Below are positions 1-5,418 of a stretch of 7,085 nt of DNA, piece by piece (position 1 is the stretch's first letter; the number at the start of each line of letters is the position of its first letter). Position numbers and translations under genes: made by a program. The notes under the pieces were generated by a model. It had not been told where the DNA came from and made no database searches. It saw nothing but the letters and a program-made list of their open reading frames with translations. Source of the DNA: Butyricicoccus_A sp964387535 (GTDB lineage: Bacteria; Bacillota; Clostridia; Oscillospirales; Butyricicoccaceae); the NCBI GenBank assembly GCA_964387535.1, contig CAYLXH010000107.1, positions 1 through 7,085 of the forward strand, given 5' to 3'.

Positions 1-614
1 GTGTCCTCATTGGTCAATACCGCACTCTTGGATCGACGATCAATCCCTTGTCTGCGGCATTGAATCAACTCTGCTGCAATTGAAACTGCAATTTCCTGTG
101 TTGTCAGTGCACCAATTGGCAGCCCAATTGGCGTATGAATGGTATCCAGCGCCACACGGGAATATCCTGCCTGCTCTAATTGATTCAGTAACAGGGTTGT
201 CCTCCGTCGTGAACCAATCATCCCAAGATAACGCGGCATCGTATGATTCAAAATCTTGCGCAGACAATCTGCATCATAGCGGTGTCCTCGTGTAATCACC
301 GCAACATAATCTCCTGGAGTAAGATCGATCCGTTCAATCGCTGTCGAAAAATCATCACATATCAGTTCTTCGGCTTCCGGGAACCGCGAACAATTCACAA
401 AGAGCGGACGGTCATCCACCACGATCACCGAAAATCCCAGCATCGCAGCCACAGTACACAGTGGCTGCGCCACATGCCCTCCGCCCAAGAGAATCAAGCG
501 CTCCTTGGGCAGGAAATTGCGCACATAGTGATACCCTTCGATATCCAGACCAAGCGATGCAGGATTTCCTCGTCTTACCTCACGCAAAATCGTTTGAAAC
601 TGTCCTCGGTTCAT
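1..614 (-). CDS. XdhC-family protein (molybdenum hydroxylase maturation), 3' end beyond window
   Basis: About 204 codons are visible before the gene leaves the window. XdhC proteins bind molybdenum cofactor and help its sulfuration and insertion into xanthine-dehydrogenase-type enzymes in the cytoplasm; that role is family knowledge. In the sequence I see a Rossmann-type start LILLGGGHVAQPL (residues 40-52), the strand end VIVVDDRP (63-70), ITRGHRYD (107-114), YLGMIGSRRR (129-138) and HTPIGLPIGA followed by QEIAVSIAAELI (160-184), all typical of the XdhC C-terminal domain. The ATG at 614 is the first usable start: an in-frame TAG lies six codons upstream, beside an AGGAGG with a rather long 11-nt spacer. 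The N-terminal XdhC_CoxI domain of full-length relatives is missing. The gene follows the DUF4317 gene after 49 nt with no terminator between, so both are probably cotranscribed. Family assignment is firm; the exact substrate enzyme is unknown. Confidence 0.88.
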   Translation of the reverse strand, partial: MNRGQFQTILREVRRGNPASLGLDIEGYHYVRNFLPKERLILLGGGHVAQPLCTVAAMLGFSVIVVDDRPLFVNCSRFPEAEELICDDFSTAIERIDLTPGDYVAVITRGHRYDADCLRKILNHTMPRYLGMIGSRRRTTLLLNQLEQAGYSRVALDTIHTPIGLPIGALTTQEIAVSIAAELIQCRRQGIDRRSKSAVLTNED

Positions 615-663
615 CGCAGCACGTTCCTCCTACTCCTTCCGCAGTATGGCGATATGTATCTTC

Positions 664-1806
664 TCACTCCTGTTCCGGAGCAAATTGAATGCTGACTCCG
701 TTGACCGCAACCTCTTCCTCAGCGCGAATCATAATATATTTTATGCCATCAATAACCCGGGTCTGAACCCGGTCTCGAGCCTCTGGTTTTACACGAATGG
801 TAATCTGCGGCATGGTCACCTCAAATCGTTTTGCATCAATCAGATTTTGGGGGCTGACTGGTTTTTGATCACCAAACTCTGCCGCAAACTGCTCGTGGAA
901 CGCCGTGCAACGCGGTTCTGAGACACCACAGTCTCTCAAAACCTGTTCTACTGTCTCCCCTCGAATCATAAGTGCTTCCGGAACTTTTGTTTCCTTATGT
1001 TCTGCAATCAAAGTCGAAAGCTCATCATGAACCGCCTGGACCACCTCCAGACTGCATTCCTCCTCCAATGAGTCGGAAAGCACGGTTTCAAACTCCTCCT
1101 TCTGCTCCACCGCCGGTTTTGGCACCTCAGTGTGAAACACCGTGTCGATAAATGCCTCATGGCTCTCATCAACCCGTCGCGTATAACACAGCGCATTATA
1201 AATATTGGTGCTTCGGTCGTCAAATGCAGGAAACAAAAAGCCAATTTCCGGCGAGCTTACCAGATGATTTCCTGCCATTGTGTGAAATTCCGCCTGGGAA
1301 TAATCATATCCCAGCCCCGGCTTACTCTGTTTCACCGGTGCAATACTGCACAAAATATGGGAAAACATCTCCTCCGAACCATCCGACAACATCTCATCGT
1401 CTTTTGCTCGGTACGGCACATCATACGACTGAAACGCCAACAAAATAAGATAATTTTCCTCCAGATAAACCGATTGAATGACTTTCTGATAAAAGGTATT
1501 CCGTACTTCCTCGTCTTCCAGCCGAGTCTCCCGCAATTTCATCAGCAGCGCGTGCTCCGCACCATTCATCACCGCTTGATTGGAAAAAGCCAAATCCAAC
1601 AGATTCCGTCCCAATGTACCAGATAGAACCTTTTTCAGGAGTGTCAAATACGCTTCGGATTCCTCTTCGGTCGTCAGTGCCATCGACTGCTCAAACGTGT
1701 TGATAATCGAGCGATTCTCATTGACGTAGCAACCATAGATTTTAGTAATATTGTGACGATCCGGTCGCAGTAGGCGGCGCAATTCAGCAACTTCTTTTTC
1801 GTTCAT
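664..1806 (-). CDS. DUF4317 family protein
   Basis: This 380-residue protein matches what I remember of DUF4317, an uncharacterised family of Clostridia. Recognisable stretches are the N-terminal NEKEVAELRRLLRPD with ITKIYGCYV (residues 2-28), LSGTLGRNLLDL (61-72), ILCSIAPVKQSKPGL (151-165) and GFLFPAFDDRSTNIY (189-203). No signal peptide or membrane segment is evident, so it is probably cytoplasmic. The middle (about 225-280) is rich in Glu and looks like a charged linker; the C-terminus (about 325-380) looks like a small beta-rich domain. The ATG at 1806 has AAGGAG seven bases upstream, and a good promoter lies just before it. The XdhC-family gene follows 49 nt downstream. No biochemical function is known to me and I do not propose one; the pairing with XdhC may or may not be functional. 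Confidence 0.85.
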   Translation of the reverse strand: MNEKEVAELRRLLRPDRHNITKIYGCYVNENRSIINTFEQSMALTTEEESEAYLTLLKKVLSGTLGRNLLDLAFSNQAVMNGAEHALLMKLRETRLEDEEVRNTFYQKVIQSVYLEENYLILLAFQSYDVPYRAKDDEMLSDGSEEMFSHILCSIAPVKQSKPGLGYDYSQAEFHTMAGNHLVSSPEIGFLFPAFDDRSTNIYNALCYTRRVDESHEAFIDTVFHTEVPKPAVEQKEEFETVLSDSLEEECSLEVVQAVHDELSTLIAEHKETKVPEALMIRGETVEQVLRDCGVSEPRCTAFHEQFAAEFGDQKPVSPQNLIDAKRFEVTMPQITIRVKPEARDRVQTRVIDGIKYIMIRAEEEVAVNGVSIQFAPEQE

Positions 1807-1824
1807 AGGGAAACTCCTTCTCTT

Positions 1825-1870
1825 GTTGACAATGACCCAATTTTACCCTGTCTTCCCCCAGGTTGTCAAC
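1825..1870. repeat. Inverted repeat spanning the DUF4317 promoter (possible operator)
   Basis: GTTGACAA (1825-1832) and TTGTCAAC (1863-1870) are perfect 8-bp inverted arms separated by 30 bp. One arm contains the -35 box and the other falls at the predicted transcription start. This geometry would suit a repressor site, but chance similarity to a -35 hexamer is a real alternative. Confidence 0.35.
1840..1869 (-). promoter_or_regulatory. Predicted sigma-A-type promoter of the DUF4317/XdhC unit
   Basis: Read on the minus strand, TTGACA (1869-1864) is followed after 18 bases by TAAAAT (1845-1840). Transcription would start near 1833, about 27 nt before the DUF4317 ATG. The -35 box abuts the stop codon of the DUF4186 gene, so the promoter fills the 63-nt gap between these genes. 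Confidence 0.7.
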
Positions 1871-2247
1871 TAGTCTGTACATTGGTCCTTGCACTGCCGC
1901 ATCTCACGCACAATCCAGGCCATCAGCAGATCAACAATCCTTCGCTGATTCTCCTCTGAGAGCACAATCCCCTTCGGCACATGATACCATTTGCTGAGGC
2001 AACCCCTACAACAGCATGCGCACGCATGCTGTGCGACAAACACCGGATGCCCATGCATTGGCGTCTGCCGTCCGTCATTTGGAATTTGTGCCGGAGCCAG
2101 CCGCGTCCGCACAAACTCCTCCGCATGACGTCGTATGACGTCCACCCCCTTATCCCGGACATATCTCCGTTCTTTGTCTGACAGATGAAACCGTGCGCGA
2201 AACTCGGAGGTCTGCAGTCGTTCCAATGCCTCGTCAATCGTCGCCAT
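1870..2247 (-). CDS. DUF4186 family protein with cysteine cluster
   Basis: This is a complete 125-residue protein. The features FRARFHLSDKER (residues 16-27), RRHAEEFVRTRLAP (39-52), NDGRQTPMHGHPVFVAQH (57-74), CRGCLSKWYHVPKG (80-93) and the C-terminal helix VDLLMAWI (105-112) match the small uncharacterised DUF4186 family as I remember it. Cysteines at 76, 78, 79, 80 and 83, next to histidines 65, 67, 74 and 89, suggest a metal site, although this is inferred from composition only. A second pair, C119 and C123, lies at the tail. The ATG at 2247 has AGGAG six bases upstream. The start overlaps the end of a possible upstream small ORF by 14 nt, and the stop abuts the next promoter. It is probably cytoplasmic and probably cotranscribed with ogt. 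Its function is unknown. Confidence 0.85.
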   Translation of the reverse strand: MATIDEALERLQTSEFRARFHLSDKERRYVRDKGVDVIRRHAEEFVRTRLAPAQIPNDGRQTPMHGHPVFVAQHACACCCRGCLSKWYHVPKGIVLSEENQRRIVDLLMAWIVREMRQCKDQCTD

Positions 2248-2398
2248 CGTTTTCTCCTGTACATGGCTCCGCTAGATACCACAGCACCCATTCGTGTCCG
2301 TTCATCTGCCATTCCTCCCATCCTTGTTTTTCTTTGTCACACCACCGTGCGAAATAGAAATACCAGATATTCACCGTCTCAAAAGAGTCGGAAAACAT
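2234..2398 (-). CDS. Possible small tryptophan-rich protein
   Basis: This 54-codon reading frame lies between ogt and the DUF4186 gene. It is not a family I recognise. The product has six tryptophans plus several Tyr and Phe residues, for example NIWYFYFARW (residues 10-19) and EWVLWYLAEP (35-44), with an acidic tail ENDGDD. So many Trp codons in a short frame are unlikely by chance. It starts 10 nt after the ogt stop and its end overlaps the DUF4186 start by 14 nt, as often seen in tight operons; the DUF4186 ribosome binding site lies inside its last codons, which would allow translational coupling. Against it, no clear ribosome binding site precedes the ATG at 2398. An in-frame TTG at 2437, inside ogt, would give 67 residues. 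It could be a soluble protein; no clean membrane helix is seen. Confidence 0.48.
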   Translation of the reverse strand: MFSDSFETVNIWYFYFARWCDKEKQGWEEWQMNGHEWVLWYLAEPCTGENDGDD

Positions 2399-2408
2399 CC
2401 GGTATGTC

Positions 2409-2942
2409 TCACAATGTATTTCCCCTCTCTGGGACAACGGACCGCGCTACAGCGGCATTCTCCAACGCAAGCAATGCCTGCTTGCGCTCTATCCCTCCTG
2501 CATATCCCGTCAAGCTGCCATCTGCGCCGATCACACGATGGCACGGAACCAAAATGGAAACCGGGTTATGTCCTACTGCACCGCCAATCGCTTGTGCAGA
2601 CATCCTCGTTTTCCCTTGTCGATGTGCCAGTTGTTTGGCCAACTCACCATAGGTTATCACTGTACCATACGGAATCTCAAGCAGAAGCTGCCACACTGCC
2701 TGCCGAAACAACGAACCGCAGCAGTGCAGCGGCGGCAATTCCCTCGGTTGTTTTCCGCAAAAATAATCATCCAGCCATGCTTTTGCCTGAAGCAGAAATG
2801 GGTGTTCCCGTTCCTCCCGGTATTCTGTCAGCGTAGCGCCAAAATACTTCTGGCCCTCAAACCAAACACCAGTCAGTCCTCGGTCATCACAGGCCAGTGT
2901 CATACTGCCCAGCGGCGAAAGATACGATGTGGTATAGTCCAT
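2409..2942 (-). CDS. ogt: Methylated-DNA--[protein]-cysteine S-methyltransferase
   Basis: The product (177 residues) repairs O6-methylguanine and O4-methylthymine by moving the alkyl group irreversibly to its own cysteine. The active-site motif PCHRV is at residues 133-137 (acceptor C134). The DNA-binding helix-turn-helix region PYGTVITYGELA is at 91-102, with Y98 at the position of the nucleotide-flipping tyrosine. The hinge Asn is N126 in GHNP, TGYAGG is at 145-150, and the closing Glu is probably E161. At the usual arginine-finger position this protein has Q117 (SAQAIGG), which I recall as common in Firmicutes. The start at 2942 is chosen because AGGTGG precedes it at good spacing; a longer frame from 3047 would run through the DUF4250 gene. 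The length fits stand-alone Ogt proteins without an Ada regulatory domain. It follows DUF4250 after 11 nt, so they are surely one transcript. Confidence 0.95.
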   Translation of the reverse strand: MDYTTSYLSPLGSMTLACDDRGLTGVWFEGQKYFGATLTEYREEREHPFLLQAKAWLDDYFCGKQPRELPPLHCCGSLFRQAVWQLLLEIPYGTVITYGELAKQLAHRQGKTRMSAQAIGGAVGHNPVSILVPCHRVIGADGSLTGYAGGIERKQALLALENAAVARSVVPERGNTL

Positions 2943-2953
2943 AAATCTGCCAC

Positions 2954-3127
2954 CTATACAAATTGGTTGGATTCCGGATGGTAGGTATAATCCAGCGCAC
3001 GCAGCGTTTGAACCAGCGCCTCTTGATTCACATCCATATCCTCGCACAGGCTATCCAATGACGGATAACTGTCACGCAGCTTTGTATTGACGTAGCTGAG
3101 CAATATCATCGGGTCTTTGGGTAACAT
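2954..3127 (-). CDS. DUF4250 family small protein
   Basis: This 57-residue protein opens with MLPKDPMILLSYVNTKLRD, a hallmark I associate with the DUF4250 family of Clostridia, and ends YHPESNQFV. The pattern DSLCEDMDVNQEALVQTLRALDY (residues 23 onward) resembles a small helical, helix-turn-helix-like fold, so a regulatory or DNA-binding role is conceivable, but this is inference. The ATG at 3127 is preceded by AGGAGG with a 5-nt spacer; an upstream start at 3166 would lie in the promoter region and is rejected. It is the first gene after a strong promoter and sits 11 nt before ogt. The function is unknown. Confidence 0.85.
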   Translation of the reverse strand: MLPKDPMILLSYVNTKLRDSYPSLDSLCEDMDVNQEALVQTLRALDYTYHPESNQFV

Positions 3128-3153
3128 AACATCCTCCTTTGTAATCTGATTAT

Positions 3154-3182
3154 ATTGTAGTACCATCCACAGTTTCTGTCAA
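3154..3182 (-). promoter_or_regulatory. Promoter of the DUF4250-ogt-DUF4186 unit
   Basis: On the minus strand, TTGACA (3182-3177), a 17-nt spacer and TACAAT (3159-3154) form a near-consensus housekeeping promoter. Transcription would start near 3147, about 20 nt before the DUF4250 ATG. It is divergent from the leuA promoter, with about 43 bp between the two -35 boxes. Confidence 0.8.
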
Positions 3183-3225
3183 CGACATTCACACCGCATC
3201 TCCTGTTCTTTGCCGACAGTTTCCC

Positions 3226-3254
3226 TTGACAAACACGAATGTTTTCTTTATAAT
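3226..3254 (+). promoter_or_regulatory. Promoter of leuA
   Basis: TTGACA (3226-3231), exactly 17 bases, then TATAAT (3249-3254): a perfect consensus housekeeping promoter. Transcription should start near 3261, directly before the T-box leader. Control is therefore likely to act mainly at the attenuator rather than at initiation. Confidence 0.88.
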
Positions 3255-3260
3255 TGTCGT

Positions 3261-3533
3261 AGAAATCCTATAAAAAACTGTGAAGGGAAGAAAGATACTT
3301 GATTTTCATTCAGAGAGCCGTCGTTCGGTGCAAGACGGTTGAAATCCTGTATGCATAACTGTTCCCGGAGTTGACCGCCTGAACCACTGTGCAGTAGGGC
3401 TGTCCGACTGATCTCGTTATTGATCTCGGCCTTGTTGGAGGCTGCTGAGGGTCATTGCCAACCAATGACTGAACCAGGGTGGTACCACGTTATGTTGACG
3501 TCCCTGACCTACTGAGGGTCTTGGGCGTTTTTT
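3261..3533 (+). promoter_or_regulatory. T-box riboswitch leader (predicted tRNA-Leu sensing) for leuA
   Basis: The 5' leader senses uncharged tRNA and prevents early termination when the amino acid is short. Stem I is visible: GGGAA (3285-3289) pairs with UUCCC (3362-3366), AUAC (3295-3298) with GUAU (3349-3352), GAUUU (3301-3305) with AAAUC (3342-3346). The distal part has the AGAGAG bulge (3312-3317) and the stem CCGUC/GACGG (3318-3322/3334-3338) with loop GUUCGGUGCAA. The 3' side of the specifier loop is GCAUAACUG, giving CUG (3359-3361) as the likely leucine specifier. A stem III (CCGA..GAUC/GAUC..UCGG, 3404-3429) and an extra hairpin GUCAUUG/CAAUGAC (3451-3469) follow. The T-box sequence AGGGUGGUACCACG is at 3476-3489; its UGGU bulge matches an A73 discriminator, as in tRNA-Leu. 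The T-box call is firm; the exact specifier codon is an inference from pairing and from the downstream gene. Confidence 0.95.
3498..3533 (+). terminator. T-box attenuator terminator
   Basis: ACG-U-CCC-U-GACC on the 5' side pairs with GGUC-UU-GGG-CGU on the 3' side around a short loop, followed by six T (3528-3533) and a further T-rich run. It competes with the antiterminator formed by the T-box sequence just upstream. Confidence 0.85.
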
Positions 3534-3581
3534 CTTTTGTTCACTCACCCTCAAATATTCAAATTTTGGAGGAATCATACC

Positions 3582-5294
3582 ATGAAAGGCTACGAAAAAT
3601 ACATCCCTTTTGTTCCCCAGCCGATCGAAAATCGGACTTGGCCGGACAAGCTGATTACTGAGGCGCCAATCTGGTGCTCTGTCGATCTGCGTGACGGAAA
3701 TCAAGCGCTGATTGATCCGATGAACATGACTGAAAAGCTAGAAATGTTCCATATGCTGGTTGATGAGATCGGTGTCAAAGAAATCGAAATCGGTTTCCCA
3801 TCCGCATCCGACACCGACTATGAAATCTGCCGCGAGCTGATCGAAGGTGGCCATATTCCGGATGACGTCACCATTCAGGTTCTTGTACAGGCACGTCCGC
3901 ATCTCATCAAAAAAACCTTCGAGGCAATTCAGGGCGCCAAGCATGTCATCATCCATTTCTATAACTCGACTTCCACACTCCAGCGCGAGGTCGTGTTCCG
4001 CACCGATGTCAACGGTGTCAAGCAAATCGCGGTAGACGCCGCTGACCTGATCTACGAAATGGCTCAGCCCATCATTGAATCCGGTATGGATCTGCGCTAT
4101 CAGTATTCTCCGGAATCCTTTATGGGCACGGAAATGGATGCCGCCGTGGAAATTTGCGCCGCTGTTCTTGATCATCTGCACGCCGATGCAGAACATCGTG
4201 TCATTTTGAATCTGCCGACCACGGTAGAAAACTGTATGCCGAATCAGTTTGCTGATGAACTGGAGTATTTTATCCGCCAGCTTCCCGGCCGTGAACGCGC
4301 GATCATTTCGCTGCATCCGCACAACGACCGCGGCTGTGGCGTTGCAACCACAGAAGCTGGTCTGTTGGCTGGCGCGGAGCGCGTGGAGGCCTGTCTGTTT
4401 GGCAACGGCGAGCGCACAGGCAACGTCGATCTCATCACGGTCGCCATGAATATGTATGTGCAGGGAATTGATCCTGAGCTGGATTTCAGCCACATGGAGC
4501 GAATCATCTCCATGTACGAGCGCTGCACAAAGATGAAGGTCCCGGAACGTCAGCCTTATGGCGGCGATTTGGTTTTCACTGCTTTCTCCGGTAGCCATCA
4601 GGATGCAATCAATAAAGGATTCAATTACATGGCCGAAACGGATACCGAAAAATGGATGGTTCCTTACCTCCCCATCAATCCGGAGGATCTCGGTCGCGCC
4701 TATGAGCCGGTCCGTATCAACTCTCAGTCCGGTAAGGGTGGCGCTGCCTTTATTATGAACCACAAATTTGGCTTTGATATGCCGAAGGCGATGCATGTGG
4801 AATTCGGTGAAGTTGTTCAGCACGAATCCGACAAAGAAGGTGTCGAGCTCAAACCCGAGGTCATCTACCATCTTTTCGAGCAGGAATACCTGACTGTCGA
4901 TGGCCCCTACCGCCTTATCAGCAACAAACTCAACGCCGATGTTGATGATGGCATTGCACACTCTCATTTCTATGGTAAGCTCCAGCACAAGGACACCATT
5001 TTTGAGGTTTCCGGAGATGGCAATGGTCCTATTGATGCCTTCTTTAATGCCATTCACGGCGAACGCATGGACCGTTACGAATTTATTGACTACAAGGAAC
5101 ACGCCATCAGTTCGGGGTCGGATTCCAAAGCTGTCGCCTATATCCAGCTGCGCACGCCAGACGGACACGATGTATTTGGCGTCGGCATCGACCATAATAT
5201 TTCCATGGCATCGATCAAAGGAATCCTCTGCGCCATTAACCGCGGCAAGGCATGGGAACATCACCTGGAAGCGTTGCAAGCTCAACAACAATAA
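3582..5294 (+). CDS. leuA: 2-isopropylmalate synthase, long (type 2) form
   Basis: The enzyme condenses acetyl-CoA with 2-oxoisovalerate to give 2-isopropylmalate, the committed step of leucine synthesis. The 570-residue product is the long form, like the mycobacterial/yeast type. The catalytic TIM barrel shows the metal-binding start DLRDGNQAL (residues 35-43), the metal ligands HPHNDRGCG (245-253) and GNGERTGN (274-281). The second half has the linker domain (SGKGGAAFIM) and a C-terminal domain of the type that binds leucine for feedback inhibition (roughly 430-560). The start at 3582 is set by GGAGG nine bases upstream and by MKGYEKYIPF; an in-frame ATG at 3537 lies next to the attenuator, before the ribosome binding site. 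It is a single-gene unit: no leuB, leuC or leuD follows, and a strong terminator sits 17 nt after the stop. Control is by the T-box leader. The tail ends in QAQQQ. Confidence 0.97.
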   Translation: MKGYEKYIPFVPQPIENRTWPDKLITEAPIWCSVDLRDGNQALIDPMNMTEKLEMFHMLVDEIGVKEIEIGFPSASDTDYEICRELIEGGHIPDDVTIQVLVQARPHLIKKTFEAIQGAKHVIIHFYNSTSTLQREVVFRTDVNGVKQIAVDAADLIYEMAQPIIESGMDLRYQYSPESFMGTEMDAAVEICAAVLDHLHADAEHRVILNLPTTVENCMPNQFADELEYFIRQLPGRERAIISLHPHNDRGCGVATTEAGLLAGAERVEACLFGNGERTGNVDLITVAMNMYVQGIDPELDFSHMERIISMYERCTKMKVPERQPYGGDLVFTAFSGSHQDAINKGFNYMAETDTEKWMVPYLPINPEDLGRAYEPVRINSQSGKGGAAFIMNHKFGFDMPKAMHVEFGEVVQHESDKEGVELKPEVIYHLFEQEYLTVDGPYRLISNKLNADVDDGIAHSHFYGKLQHKDTIFEVSGDGNGPIDAFFNAIHGERMDRYEFIDYKEHAISSGSDSKAVAYIQLRTPDGHDVFGVGIDHNISMASIKGILCAINRGKAWEHHLEALQAQQQ

Positions 5295-5311
5295 TCGCTC
5301 CCTCAAATATC

Positions 5312-5349
5312 AAAAGGTACGAAACCAAACTGTGGTTTCGTACCTTTTT
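5312..5349. terminator. Rho-independent terminator after leuA, possibly bidirectional
   Basis: A perfect 12-bp stem, GGTACGAAACCA (5316-5327) and TGGTTTCGTACC (5333-5344), with a 5-nt loop is followed by five T. On the minus strand the flanking AAAA gives four T, so it may also stop transcripts from the convergent MATE gene that ends at 5419. The rest of the 124-nt gap holds only a weak ATGCA-type palindrome near 5386-5400. Confidence 0.92.
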
Positions 5350-5418
5350 GCATCTCATTTAGCATACCCCTGCGCCGCCGCGATTGCATTTTATATGCAT
5401 GGAACTGTCACACTGATA

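Noticed and set aside
243..695. 150-codon plus-strand frame at the left end
   Set aside because: It is antisense to the XdhC-family gene, whose motifs are clear on the minus strand.
1132..1626. 164-codon plus-strand frame opposite DUF4317
   Set aside because: It is antisense to a recognised gene and has no ribosome binding site or family resemblance.
1923..2321. 132-codon minus-strand frame overlapping DUF4186 and the Trp-rich ORF
   Set aside because: It is an out-of-frame shadow of DUF4186, which has recognisable conserved blocks and a good start site.
2294..2836. 180-codon plus-strand frame opposite ogt
   Set aside because: It lies antisense to ogt, which carries PCHRV and a good ribosome binding site; the composition of the frame looks non-protein-like.
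2943..3047. N-terminal extension of ogt
   Set aside because: It would run through the DUF4250 gene, and the inner ATG at 2942 has its own well-spaced AGGTGG.
3404..3429. Direct repeat GATCTCG in the leuA leader as a possible regulator site
   Set aside because: The two copies form the arms of T-box stem III, which explains them.
3537..3581. N-terminal extension of leuA
   Set aside because: The upstream ATG sits right after the attenuator T-run and before the GGAGG that serves the ATG at 3582.
3738..5306. 522-codon open frame on the minus strand opposite leuA
   Set aside because: It is fully antisense to an unmistakable leuA with all catalytic motifs. Its product resembles no family I know, and long antisense frames are common opposite codon-biased genes.
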